Shown here: positions 42,569-50,001 of the stretch, in pieces | Numbering within the stretch: position 1 is the first letter of the stretch | Layout of the letters: every line of letters starts with the position of its first letter | From: an uncultured Erysipelotrichaceae bacterium | GTDB taxonomy: Bacteria > Bacillota_I > Bacilli_A > RF39 > UBA660 | Assembly (NCBI GenBank): GCA_902793375.1 | Contig: CADBDE010000016.1 | Coordinates: 1 to 63,291, forward strand | DNA length: 63,291 nucleotides | Direction: 5' to 3' | Program-made: the position numbers and the translations under genes | The notes under the pieces: model-generated | Seen by the model: the letters and a program-made list of their open reading frames with translations, nothing else | The model's database searches: none | What the model was told of the DNA's origin: nothing

Positions 42569-43822
42569 TTACATACCTAATGTATAAGGATCATCACTAG
42601 TTCCTGACCCACCTATTATCTTAACCAATGAATTTAAGAAGACTGCAGGATAAACATCTTTAGAAGAATTAACTTTATCTCTAGTTATGGAACCATCAGC
42701 ATATATACAATGAGCATGAGTTCTTTTCGAATTACCAACATTTGGAAGAACCCAGTAATTTCTATTTTTCTTCATCCAATCATAAATACTTTCTCCACAC
42801 GATGAAAAATAACTATTTCCTGGAGTGTTGTAACAATTTTCCCCATCCGATGCATACAAATATTCATAAATAGATAATAGACCTACTTTTCTATCTAAAG
42901 TCATTGTTTTTGCATTTTCGTAAGAAGTAGTTGCATTTGCTCCAACAGTTGTTATTCCTACATACCAAGTTCCTGTTGATATCATATTTTTTGCTGAATG
43001 CTGTAAACTATAATAAAATCCTCCTTCTGTTTCTTGATTTAGATACATTTCTAATCTGCTTCCTTCCCAGACATTTTCATCACTAGTTGAATCATTAAAT
43101 TTTTGTGATAATAATGCTGTTGCTCTTTGTATTTTCAATTGATTACCATATATTCCAATGATTCTCCATGTTTCACAATTTATTTCATCACAATTAAACT
43201 TTACATAATTATCTGGGTTTCCACCTTTAAATATATAGACATCATCATCAATTTGTACTAATTGAGATTGTTTTTCATTTAGTAGCATTGATACTATTGA
43301 ATCGCTATTAGCATCTTTTTCAGTTTTTCCATCACATGTAGAACTAAATATTACTACTTTTTCTTTTCCTACTCCATTATTATCTTTTACATCATCTCTT
43401 GTTAAATCCGTTTCTATATCTTTTTCTTCTAATTTATCTATACTTATTGGTTCTTTTACTCCTGTTCCTGTATCATCTAAACTTACCCAGTAATAACTAT
43501 ATCCTTTTCCATCATATGTTACTACTACATATGTTTTGTCATCTATAAATTCCCCATAAGGGCTTTTTGCTTTATTTCCATTTTCTACTTTTATACATGT
43601 ATTTGGTATGTAATAGGCAACACTTGTATCATACATTTCTAGTTTTCCTGAATTAACTAAATTCTTTGTTGCACTTGCTACTTGTTTTGCAGTATCTATA
43701 TAAGCAGCTTTTCTTGAATCACTAATGTACCTTGTTACACTTGGTATTGCTATAATCATTAATATCCCTAGAATTATTATAACTGCTAATAATTCAATTA
43801 ATGTAAATCCTTTTTTATTCAT
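42569..43822 (-). CDS. Pseudopilin with C-terminal DUF6273-like domain
   Basis: The 417-aa protein begins MNKKGFTLIELLAVIII, a prepilin signal cut after Gly5, with the hydrophobic alpha-1 helix continuing to about residue 32. A pilin body to about 170 follows. The C-terminal domain has YVKFNCDEINCETWRIIGIYG, ENVWEGSRLEMYLN and YWVLPNVGN, resembling DUF6273/C-type-lectin-like exported domains. Four Cys residues could form disulfides. The segment homologous to the variable tail of the 48786-49919 pilin is AT-rich here and not diversified. It would be processed by the peptidase at 10126-10929. SD AGGTGAT. Confidence 0.85.
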   Translation of the reverse strand: MNKKGFTLIELLAVIIILGILMIIAIPSVTRYISDSRKAAYIDTAKQVASATKNLVNSGKLEMYDTSVAYYIPNTCIKVENGNKAKSPYGEFIDDKTYVVVTYDGKGYSYYWVSLDDTGTGVKEPISIDKLEEKDIETDLTRDDVKDNNGVGKEKVVIFSSTCDGKTEKDANSDSIVSMLLNEKQSQLVQIDDDVYIFKGGNPDNYVKFNCDEINCETWRIIGIYGNQLKIQRATALLSQKFNDSTSDENVWEGSRLEMYLNQETEGGFYYSLQHSAKNMISTGTWYVGITTVGANATTSYENAKTMTLDRKVGLLSIYEYLYASDGENCYNTPGNSYFSSCGESIYDWMKKNRNYWVLPNVGNSKRTHAHCIYADGSITRDKVNSSKDVYPAVFLNSLVKIIGGSGTSDDPYTLGM

Positions 43823-43941
43823 CAATTATCACCTATTATAAATATAACATAAAATATTAATTATTAATAAAAAAATAGATATTTAAATATCTATTTTACA
43901 TTTATTTAGAAAAATATTTAGTTATAGATAATAATATAATT

Positions 43942-44130
43942 GGATGTGTTTGTTTATCAGGTACTTGCCTTTCATCTTTAATAGGGGTTTTGGTTTATTA
44001 TTCATAGTTTTATTATTGTTTTTAGAAATATTTATTATTCTCTTAAAATATAAAAGCCCTGATATAACTCCTAAGCTATATCAGGCACCAACGAAAAGGT
44101 AAGTGCTTGACTAGAACTTCAAACACATCC
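43942..44130. repeat. Second copy of the toxin-antitoxin element, toxin decayed
   Basis: The copy is homologous to 84-297. The outer stem is a perfect inverted repeat GGATGTGTTTG (43942-43952) / CAAACACATCC (44120-44130). The inner long-range stem 43958-43969 / 44098-44109 is conserved with wobble pairs. The peptide frame aligns codon by codon with the 21-aa peptide over about 14 residues (shared FI-LL-FL-IF core), but the SD, start codon and about 30 bp of leader are deleted. Its plus-strand promoter is also poor. Confidence 0.65.
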
Positions 44131-44133
44131 TTC
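44048..44133 (-). ncRNA. Orphan antisense RNA of the second copy
   Basis: A promoter at 44140-44169 should start an RNA near 44133 that ends at hairpin CCTGATATA / TATATCAGG (44085-44058) followed by GCTTTTATATTTT. It matches the antisense RNA at 215-324 in layout. With its toxin gone it could act in trans on the first locus. Confidence 0.5.
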
Positions 44134-44139
44134 ATTTAT

Positions 44140-44169
44140 ATTATACTACAAGTTAACTTGTTTATTCAA
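44140..44169 (-). promoter_or_regulatory. Antisense promoter of the second copy
   Basis: TTGAAT (44169-44164) and TATAAT (44145-44140), spacer 18 bp, identical in layout to 331-360. Confidence 0.65.
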
Positions 44170-44182
44170 TTCTTTTTAATTT

Positions 44183-44482
44183 TTATTTCTTTTTCTTAAT
44201 AAAATAACTTGTTATATAAACTAAGAAACAAGTATAAACAAATACATAACCCCATAATAATAGATCTAGTAATATATCATTTGTATATTTTTCAAATATA
44301 TCAGGAATATTTTCTGGAAATATATTTCCTAATTCTCTAAGTGGTACTTTAACTTTTAAAAAACATAATATTCTTAAAAATATATCAATAATTGCAAATG
44401 CATAAACAAAACTTGAAAATCTTCTAAATAGAATAATTACTAATAAAAGCAATAATGCTACTACTATCAAATCAATATACAT
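44183..44482 (-). CDS. Two-TM hypothetical membrane protein
   Basis: The 99-aa protein begins MYIDLIVVALLLLLVIIL, a membrane helix. A short basic loop and a second amphipathic/hydrophobic part (FVYAFAIIDIFLRILCFL) follow. An acidic loop, a third hydrophobic helix (LLLWGYVFVYTCFLVYITSYF) and a KKKK tail complete it. ATG 44482 follows SD AGAGGTG. It starts 14 bp after the MBL gene and is probably co-transcribed. No family recognised. Confidence 0.65.
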   Translation of the reverse strand: MYIDLIVVALLLLLVIILFRRFSSFVYAFAIIDIFLRILCFLKVKVPLRELGNIFPENIPDIFEKYTNDILLDLLLWGYVFVYTCFLVYITSYFIKKKK

Positions 44483-44496
44483 ATCTAACACCTCTT

Positions 44497-45024
44497 TTAT
44501 TTATTAAAATAATAGTTCCATCTTTTTTCATGTCCTAGTTTGGTAAACTCACCATGTCCCGAATAAATTGTTGTATCATCAGGATAACTCTTTATTTTTT
44601 CAATTGATTTCATCATTTCTTTCATATCTCCACCTTCTAAATCACATCTTCCAATATTACCTTCAAAGATAAAATCACCAACAAACATAGTGTGTTCTTT
44701 ATAAAAGTAATAAGTAACAGAATCAGGAGTATGTCCAGGATTAAAAATAACATTAAATGAAAATGGTCCAATATTATAGGTATCTTCTTCAAGATTTATT
44801 TTTTCATATACAGGACATCTATATGTATTTACTGCATCTTCAAGTGCTCCAATATGATCTAGATGTCTATGAGTAATTAAAATACCAATTACTTCTTTAT
44901 CCTCTATATATGAATTAATTTTATCAAATTCACTCCCTGGATCTATAATTAACACTTTATTTTCTTTTTCAAGTAAATAACAGTTTTCAAATAAATCTCC
45001 ATTTTGTACTATTCTTATATTCAT
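44497..45024 (-). CDS. MBL-fold metallohydrolase (glyoxalase II-like)
   Basis: The 175-aa protein has the metal site THRHLDHIGALE (HxHxDH, about residue 58). Further motifs are FNPGHTPDSVTYYF (about 107), FVGDFIFEGNIGRCDL and YSGHGEFTKLGHEKRWN, typical of YqgX-like hydroxyacylglutathione-hydrolase relatives. A role in thioester or methylglyoxal detoxification is likely, but the substrate cannot be read from sequence. ATG 45024 has SD GAGG; upstream in-frame codons lack coding character. Confidence 0.9.
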   Translation of the reverse strand: MNIRIVQNGDLFENCYLLEKENKVLIIDPGSEFDKINSYIEDKEVIGILITHRHLDHIGALEDAVNTYRCPVYEKINLEEDTYNIGPFSFNVIFNPGHTPDSVTYYFYKEHTMFVGDFIFEGNIGRCDLEGGDMKEMMKSIEKIKSYPDDTTIYSGHGEFTKLGHEKRWNYYFNK

Positions 45025-45115
45025 AAAAACCTCTAATCTACTATATAAGATTATACACTCGTTTACATTATAATACAATATATTTACAAATCGTTGTACA
45101 CTGTTTTTACACAAA

Positions 45116-45145
45116 AAAATAAAGTGTTTTGATACACTTTATTTA
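45116..45145 (-). terminator. Terminator of the 45151 lipoprotein gene
   Basis: AATAAAGTGT / ACACTTTATT stem with T-run on the minus strand. Confidence 0.75.
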
Positions 45146-45150
45146 TTTTT

Positions 45151-45606
45151 TTATTTACAATTCCACTTAGCGTCTTCTCTTGCTTCAACTGTTTTTATGA
45201 ATTCATCTTTTGTCATTCCAATAACATTTACTTCATCTTCATCATCAGATTCCATTTTAGAAAATTCTGCAAAATTTGAAATTGTTACTTTTTTACCATT
45301 TTGCTTAATATCAATTTTTGGAACTTCAGCATCTCCTTCTTCTGCCATTCCTTCAGCAAAAGATAGAATCATTTTATATGAATTATACATTTGAGTTGCA
45401 TCTTCTTCTTTTTCAAAATTCATAGAAACTGATGCATCTTTAACTTTATTGTCATCATCTAACTCTGCAACAATTTCTCCTTCATACTTATGTCCATCTT
45501 CTTCAAAATCTGCAGTACAAGTAACATTCTTTTTTGATCCACATCCTGTCAAAAAGGCTAAACAACTTAATCCCGCAACTGTCCCTAATAAAAATTTGTT
45601 TTTCAT
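45151..45606 (-). CDS. Small lipoprotein, acidic
   Basis: The 151-aa protein has a lipoprotein signal ending LTGC (Cys22) and an acidic exported domain starting with VTCTADFEEDGHKYEGEIVAEL and ending NCK. The pattern of an early Cys, a beta-strand Glu-rich motif and a terminal Cys-Lys is shared with the lipoprotein at 46374-46778, so the two are likely paralogues of a YehR-like type. Function is unknown. ATG 45606 was chosen; the SD GAGGAG is 11 bases upstream. Confidence 0.78.
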   Translation of the reverse strand: MKNKFLLGTVAGLSCLAFLTGCGSKKNVTCTADFEEDGHKYEGEIVAELDDDNKVKDASVSMNFEKEEDATQMYNSYKMILSFAEGMAEEGDAEVPKIDIKQNGKKVTISNFAEFSKMESDDEDEVNVIGMTKDEFIKTVEAREDAKWNCK

Positions 45607-45680
45607 TTTAAATATCACTCCTCTTAAATCATATCTTAATTAAATTATAAACTATTTCTTTATTTCAATCAATAATTTTA

Positions 45681-46295
45681 TTAATCATTAATTTTATTTT
45701 TTTGAGAATAAACACATCCACAATAATCTTGTCTATATAAATTATACTCATGAGATAATTCTATACTTCTTTTATATCCATTTTTCTTTTTAAAATCTGA
45801 ATATAAATATTTAATCCCGTATTCTTCTTCTAATTCATGTCCTATTTCATTCAATTTATTTGAATTTTTATAAGGACTTATAGTAAGTGTTGTAGTAAAA
45901 TAATCAAAATTATTTTCTTTTGCATACTTTGCACTTTCTTCAAGTCTTAATCTATAGCATTTAAAGCAACGGGCTCCCCCTTCTTTTTCTTCTTCTAATC
46001 CCTTAATTAATTCTTCAAATCTATTATTATCATATTCTCCAGGAATAATAGTTATTCTTTCTTTAAAAGGATATTCTACAACAAATCTTTGTTCTTCTTT
46101 TAGTCTTTTATCATATTCTTCTTTTGATGATATATTAGGATTATAATAAAATACTGTAATATCAAAATAATTAGTTAAATATTCTAAAACATAACTTGAA
46201 CATGGAGCACAGCAAACATGTAATAACAGTTTTGGCTTATTACCATTATCAACTATTTTTTTTAACGTCTCATCTAAAACTATTTGATAGTTCAT
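45681..46295 (-). CDS. queH: Epoxyqueuosine reductase QueH
   Basis: QueH reduces epoxyqueuosine to queuosine in tRNA, using Fe-S and an extra iron. The 204-aa protein has LLHVCCAPCSSYVLE (adjacent Cys pair and Cys), GARCFKCYRLRLEESA, the TTLTISPYKN motif and the late RQDYCGCVYS, which are the conserved QueH Cys motifs. ATG 46295 has SD GGTGA; the upstream in-frame Met at 46340 would add a spurious hydrophobic leader. Works after QueA (19696-20727). Confidence 0.95.
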   Translation of the reverse strand: MNYQIVLDETLKKIVDNGNKPKLLLHVCCAPCSSYVLEYLTNYFDITVFYYNPNISSKEEYDKRLKEEQRFVVEYPFKERITIIPGEYDNNRFEELIKGLEEEKEGGARCFKCYRLRLEESAKYAKENNFDYFTTTLTISPYKNSNKLNEIGHELEEEYGIKYLYSDFKKKNGYKRSIELSHEYNLYRQDYCGCVYSQKNKIND

Positions 46296-46344
46296 AAAAA
46301 TCACCAAGATAATATTACAAATAAGAATTAAAAAAGTCAAATAA

Positions 46345-46368
46345 AAAATACCATATAAATGGTATTTT
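46345..46368 (-). terminator. Terminator of the 46374 lipoprotein gene
   Basis: AAAATACCAT / ATGGTATTTT stem with T-rich continuation on the minus strand. Confidence 0.7.
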
Positions 46369-46373
46369 ATAAA

Positions 46374-46778
46374 CTACTTACAAGTATATCCGTCTGCTTC
46401 TGCTTCTTTTTTAGTATCTTCTAATGTTCCTTGAGCTTCAAATCCAGCTTCATCAGGTGTTGTTTCAAAAGAATAAGTTATTTTCTTTCCACTTGCAGAT
46501 ACCTTACATTTCTTGTATCCTGCTGATTCACATCCATCCTTAATTGCATCTTTGCTTTGGCTTACTTGTTCTTCAGTAACATCGTCACCAAGGTTCATAG
46601 TCATTTCCATCCAAACTGATTCAGCTTTAGTTTCATCACTATTGAATTGGATTTCTACAACTTGTGATTGTTCACCTGATTTTAATTCACATTTTAATGT
46701 ATGTGATTTTCCACATCCAGCAAGTAATAAAGCTCCACAACCAATACCAACTAATCCTAAATAATTAATTTTCTTCAT
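46374..46778 (-). CDS. Small lipoprotein (paralogue of 45151-45606)
   Basis: The 134-aa protein has a lipoprotein signal with lipobox LLAGC (Cys22). The exported domain starts HTLKCELKSGEQSQVVEIQF, contains KDGCESAGYKKCKVS, and ends DGYTCK. The four Cys after the lipid-Cys could form two disulfides. It resembles the neighbouring lipoprotein in length, early Cys and terminal Cys-Lys. queH lies between the two. Function is unknown. Confidence 0.78.
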   Translation of the reverse strand: MKKINYLGLVGIGCGALLLAGCGKSHTLKCELKSGEQSQVVEIQFNSDETKAESVWMEMTMNLGDDVTEEQVSQSKDAIKDGCESAGYKKCKVSASGKKITYSFETTPDEAGFEAQGTLEDTKKEAEADGYTCK

Positions 46779-46862
46779 TATAACTCCTCCTATTAGTAAG
46801 ATAAATCTTACTACTTATATAACAATGATAACATATTAGATATTATTCCACAAGTAAAATTA

Positions 46863-46882
46863 ATAAAAAAGCAAAAAATGCT
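46863..46882 (-). terminator. Terminator of rpmF
   Basis: AAGCA / TGCTT hairpin followed by T's on the minus strand. Confidence 0.6.
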
Positions 46883-47073
46883 TATTCAGCATCTTTTTCT
46901 TTTTTTTCTACAACTGTTTTTCCTTTGTAACTTCCACATTCTTTACAAACACGATGTGGTTTAATTGTAGCACCACAAGTTGGACATTTAGTTGTTCCAA
47001 CAACTTCTAATGCGTTGTGGCTTCTTCTCATTCTTTTTCTTGTTTTAGAAACTTTTCTAAATGGTACTGCCAT
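46882..47073 (-). CDS. rpmF: Ribosomal protein bL32
   Basis: The 63-aa protein starts [19 protein letters not shown] and has the zinc ribbon [18 protein letters not shown], diagnostic for the zinc form of bL32. It starts 2 bp after yceD, the conserved arrangement in Firmicutes. Confidence 0.97.
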   Translation of the reverse strand: MAVPFRKVSKTRKRMRRSHNALEVVGTTKCPTCGATIKPHRVCKECGSYKGKTVVEKKEKDAE

Positions 47074-47075
47074 AT

Positions 47076-47537
47076 TTAATCACTCCTATCTTCGTTATTT
47101 AATAGTGCTTTAAATGGGTTATTATCTAACTCTTCTTCACTAACCAACTTCCATCCATCTCCATAGTAATTACTATAATCAGAGACTACAGTATACCTAA
47201 GAGGAACTTCCAATACAATATTTTGCCATAAAACTTCAATAATATCAAGATGTTTTTTATCTTTTTCTACAAATTCATCTAATTTTTCATTAATTTCTAT
47301 ATTAAATGGATACCAAACTTCTTCTAAAGTAATAGAATCATTTATTAACATTTTTCCATTAATAGTAAAATTAATTTCAAAATAATCTTCTACTTTTTTT
47401 ATTAAGCTATCTTGTATTGTTACTTTATCGAGTTCTAGTATTCTTGAATCATTAATCATTTCTTTTGGAATAATATATTCTCCATCAAATGATAATTCAT
47501 CATAAACACCACTATATAGTTTAGTTAAATCTATCAA
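47076..47537 (-). CDS. yceD: YceD/DUF177 family protein
   Basis: The 153-aa protein is a YceD-type protein implicated in 23S rRNA or L32 handling. The Cys motif common in the family is replaced by an acidic central region ([27 protein letters not shown]). Tight linkage to rpmF supports the call. The start is a TTG at 47537, ten bases from a GGAG; no ATG is available in frame. Confidence 0.85.
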   Translation of the reverse strand: MIDLTKLYSGVYDELSFDGEYIIPKEMINDSRILELDKVTIQDSLIKKVEDYFEINFTINGKMLINDSITLEEVWYPFNIEINEKLDEFVEKDKKHLDIIEVLWQNIVLEVPLRYTVVSDYSNYYGDGWKLVSEEELDNNPFKALLNNEDRSD

Positions 47538-47631
47538 ATAACATCAACTCCATTTAGAGATTATATACTATATAAGTAAATAATGCTAGTACTTTTTTTT
47601 ATTTTTTGTATAATATATTTGAGGTGTTTAT

Positions 47632-48771
47632 ATGGCTGTAGGAATAATATGTGAATATAATCCATTTCATAATGGACATATCTATCACTTAGAAAAAGTA
47701 AAAGAAATTGCTAAAGATGAGCCTATTATTCTAGTAATGTCTGGTAATTTCACTCAAAGAGGAAATATAAGTATTATTGAAAAATATGATAAAGCAAAAA
47801 TTGCTTTAGATTATGGCATTGATTTAGTAGTAGAACTTCCCTTTGAGTTTGCTACTCAATCAAGTGACTTTTTTGCAAAAGGATCTATAAAGCTATTAAA
47901 TGAATTAAAATGTAATAAACTAATATTTGGAAGCGAATCAAATAATGTAGATGAATTAATAAATCTTGCTAATATTCAATTAAATAATAAAAAATATAAC
48001 TCTTTAGTAAAAGAAGAACTTGATAAAGGAATTAATTATCCAACAGCCATGAGTAATGCTTTAAAAAAGATATCAAAAAGTACTATTACTACTCCTAATG
48101 ATCTATTAGGTTTATCTTACATAAAAGAAATAATAAAGAATAAATATGAAATAGAACCAATAACCATTAAAAGAACAAATGACTATAATAGTAAAGAATT
48201 AACAGATAGCATTAGTAGTGCATCAAGTATTAGAGAAGCATTAAAAAACAATCAAGATATATCAACTACTCTTCCAAAAAAGTCATTAAACAGAATAATA
48301 AAATATGATGAAAATAAATATTTTGAATTATTAAAATATAAGATAATATCAGATAAAGATTTAAGTATTTATCAAACTGTAGATGAAGGAATCGATAATA
48401 AATTAAAAAAAGAAATATACAAATCAAATAATATTGATGAACTAATAAATAATATTAAATCCAAAAGATATACCTATAACAAAATATCAAGAATGTTAAC
48501 TCATATAATATGTTCTTTTACTAAAGAAGATAATAAAAAAAATACAGAAATCAGTTATATAAAAATTCTAGGATTTTCTAATAAGGGAAAAGAATACTTA
48601 AATAAAATAAAGAAAAAAATAGATATTCCAATTATTACAAATATTAATAAAAATAATATTAGTTTGTTAGAACTGGATATAAAAACAGACTCAATTTATA
48701 ATTTGTTAACTAATAAAAATGATAATATATTTAAAAAGAAACCAATAATAAAAGATATTGTTAAAAAATAA
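47632..48771 (+). CDS. tmcAL: tRNA(Met) cytidine acetate ligase TmcAL
   Basis: TmcAL forms N4-acetylcytidine at the elongator tRNA-Met wobble base from acetate and ATP. The 379-aa protein has the nucleotidyltransferase motif GIICEYNPFHNGHIYHL (HxGH, residues 4-20). It also shows MSGNFTQRGNISIIEKYDKA, ELPFEFATQSSDFFAKG and SISSASSIREAL. It is transcribed away from yceD-rpmF, as ylbM is from ylbN in Bacillus. A TATAAT box lies at about 47610. SD GAGGTG. Confidence 0.95.
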   Translation: MAVGIICEYNPFHNGHIYHLEKVKEIAKDEPIILVMSGNFTQRGNISIIEKYDKAKIALDYGIDLVVELPFEFATQSSDFFAKGSIKLLNELKCNKLIFGSESNNVDELINLANIQLNNKKYNSLVKEELDKGINYPTAMSNALKKISKSTITTPNDLLGLSYIKEIIKNKYEIEPITIKRTNDYNSKELTDSISSASSIREALKNNQDISTTLPKKSLNRIIKYDENKYFELLKYKIISDKDLSIYQTVDEGIDNKLKKEIYKSNNIDELINNIKSKRYTYNKISRMLTHIICSFTKEDNKKNTEISYIKILGFSNKGKEYLNKIKKKIDIPIITNINKNNISLLELDIKTDSIYNLLTNKNDNIFKKKPIIKDIVKK

Positions 48772-48785
48772 CAATATCTTTTTTA
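48751..48785. terminator. Bidirectional terminator between tmcAL and the variable pilin
   Basis: GATATTGTTA / TAACAATATC stem with TTTTTT on the plus strand and CTTTTATT on the minus strand. Confidence 0.75.
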
Positions 48786-49919
48786 CTAGATAATTATAAC
48801 TGGGCGAACGCCGAAGTAGCTGCCGCGGTTATAGCCGTCGTTGTCGAAGTAGCCGTCAGAGTTCACGCTCCTAACATAGCCAGTGTAGTAAGCAGACCCA
48901 AGCCAGTATGATGTCTCTTTCCATGCTGCTTGATTTTCGTTGTAAAAAGCATACGATTCTTCTAATGTCATTAATCTTGCACTCTTTATTGTTGCTCCTT
49001 TTCCTTCTAAATATGTTTTATAGCTATCTACATATGTCTTTAAATTACTATTTGCATCATATACATGCCAATAGTTCGTACTTGAGAATGCAACCGTACC
49101 ATATGCAGTTCCACCTGATACATATCCTTTTACTTCACTATCTTGGATTCCTTCTGTTGCTCCTGCTTTCTTTTTACTTCCTACATTTAAATTATAACGT
49201 GAAAGTAATACTAAATCACTTCCATCATGCTTTACTACATAGAAATCTTCTGTATCTATTGTTACTATGTCTCCAGTTACCACTGTATCTTTTGTTTTAC
49301 CTTCAGGATATACTACTGCGTTACTTGAAGATCCTCCTCCACTTGGATTATCTCCTGAAGGTTGATCTTCTGTTGTTACATCAGTCTTTTTTCCTCTTTC
49401 ATCTATGTTATTATGTGCATCTATTTTTTCTCTTGTTTTGTCACAATTAACACTATAAACATAGTTATATTGTCTATTTCCAATACCTATTGATGTATCA
49501 ATACTTTTTAAATCAGTTTTTATAGTAGATTCATCTAAATGATCTCTATATGTTAATAGTATTCCATGTCCTGATTCATCTACTCCTGTATAATAGTAAT
49601 CATTTTTCCCTTCATTATAAGTTACTACCACATAACTTTGTACAAATTCACCATATGGAGATTCATTTCTATCATTTTCTGTTGTCAAACACTTTGTAGG
49701 AATATAATATGTAAAGTTTTCATTACTAACACTATATTCTAGTCCAGTAACTTCTCCCATTGCTGTATCAATTAATTTATTTACAGTTGTAATATATGTA
49801 GTATCCTTTGAACCACTAATATATTTTGTAACTGCAGGTATTGCAATTATCATTAATATTCCTAGTATTATTATTACTGCTAATATTTCGATTAATGTAA
49901 AACCTTTACTATTTTTCAT
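48786..49919 (-). CDS. Pseudopilin with putative hypervariable C-terminus
   Basis: The 377-aa protein begins MKNSKGFTLIEILAVIII (prepilin signal, cut after Gly6) with a hydrophobic helix to about residue 33. A pilin body follows to about 165, then a Gly/Ser/Pro linker (about 190-205) and a C-terminal exported domain (VTIDTEDFYVVKHDGSDLVLLSRYNL, SARLMTLEESYAFYNEN, YWLGS) ending in GVRPVIII. The tail after YWLGS is rich in Tyr, Gly, Asp, Asn and Ser, and its DNA is sharply GC-richer than the rest of the gene (see 48801-48906). The domain resembles the C-type-lectin-like folds that carry variable regions of diversity-generating retroelements. ATG 49919 has SD AAGGTGA. It is processed by the same peptidase as the other two pseudopilins. 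Confidence 0.85.
   Translation of the reverse strand: MKNSKGFTLIEILAVIIILGILMIIAIPAVTKYISGSKDTTYITTVNKLIDTAMGEVTGLEYSVSNENFTYYIPTKCLTTENDRNESPYGEFVQSYVVVTYNEGKNDYYYTGVDESGHGILLTYRDHLDESTIKTDLKSIDTSIGIGNRQYNYVYSVNCDKTREKIDAHNNIDERGKKTDVTTEDQPSGDNPSGGGSSSNAVVYPEGKTKDTVVTGDIVTIDTEDFYVVKHDGSDLVLLSRYNLNVGSKKKAGATEGIQDSEVKGYVSGGTAYGTVAFSSTNYWHVYDANSNLKTYVDSYKTYLEGKGATIKSARLMTLEESYAFYNENQAAWKETSYWLGSAYYTGYVRSVNSDGYFDNDGYNRGSYFGVRPVIII
48801..48906 (-). other. Candidate DGR variable region
   Basis: Of the 100 bases 48801-48900, 56 are G or C by count, far above the flanks. On the coding strand 21 of 30 successive codons from GCT to CGC end in C (TAC, GGC, GAC, AAC, AGC, TTC, CGC). All of these can arise from AAC by changes at A. 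Third positions elsewhere in the gene are nearly all A or T. The segment precedes GVRP and the stop codon, the usual position of a variable region. No template repeat or reverse transcriptase lies in the window. Confidence 0.6.
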
Positions 49920-49972
49920 ATTATCACTCACCTTATAATTAAATACTAACATATTTTTATATTTTTATAAAG

Positions 49973-50001
49973 AAAAGAAGAACAATTATTGTTCTTCTTT
50001 T
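49973..50001 (-). terminator. Terminator of pnp
   Basis: GAAGAACAAT / ATTGTTCTTC perfect stem plus T-rich end on the minus strand; contains the pnp stop. Confidence 0.8.

Noticed and set aside
43942-44130. The 11-bp terminal inverted repeats as a MITE or insertion sequence
   Set aside because: No target-site duplication is seen, the two copies share flanking promoter sequence beyond the repeats, and the pairs fit RNA structure better than transposon ends. Not fully excluded.
48908-49450. 180-aa plus-strand ORF opposite the variable pilin
   Set aside because: Leu/His-rich antisense frame without an SD; the minus-strand pilin is clearly the coding strand.
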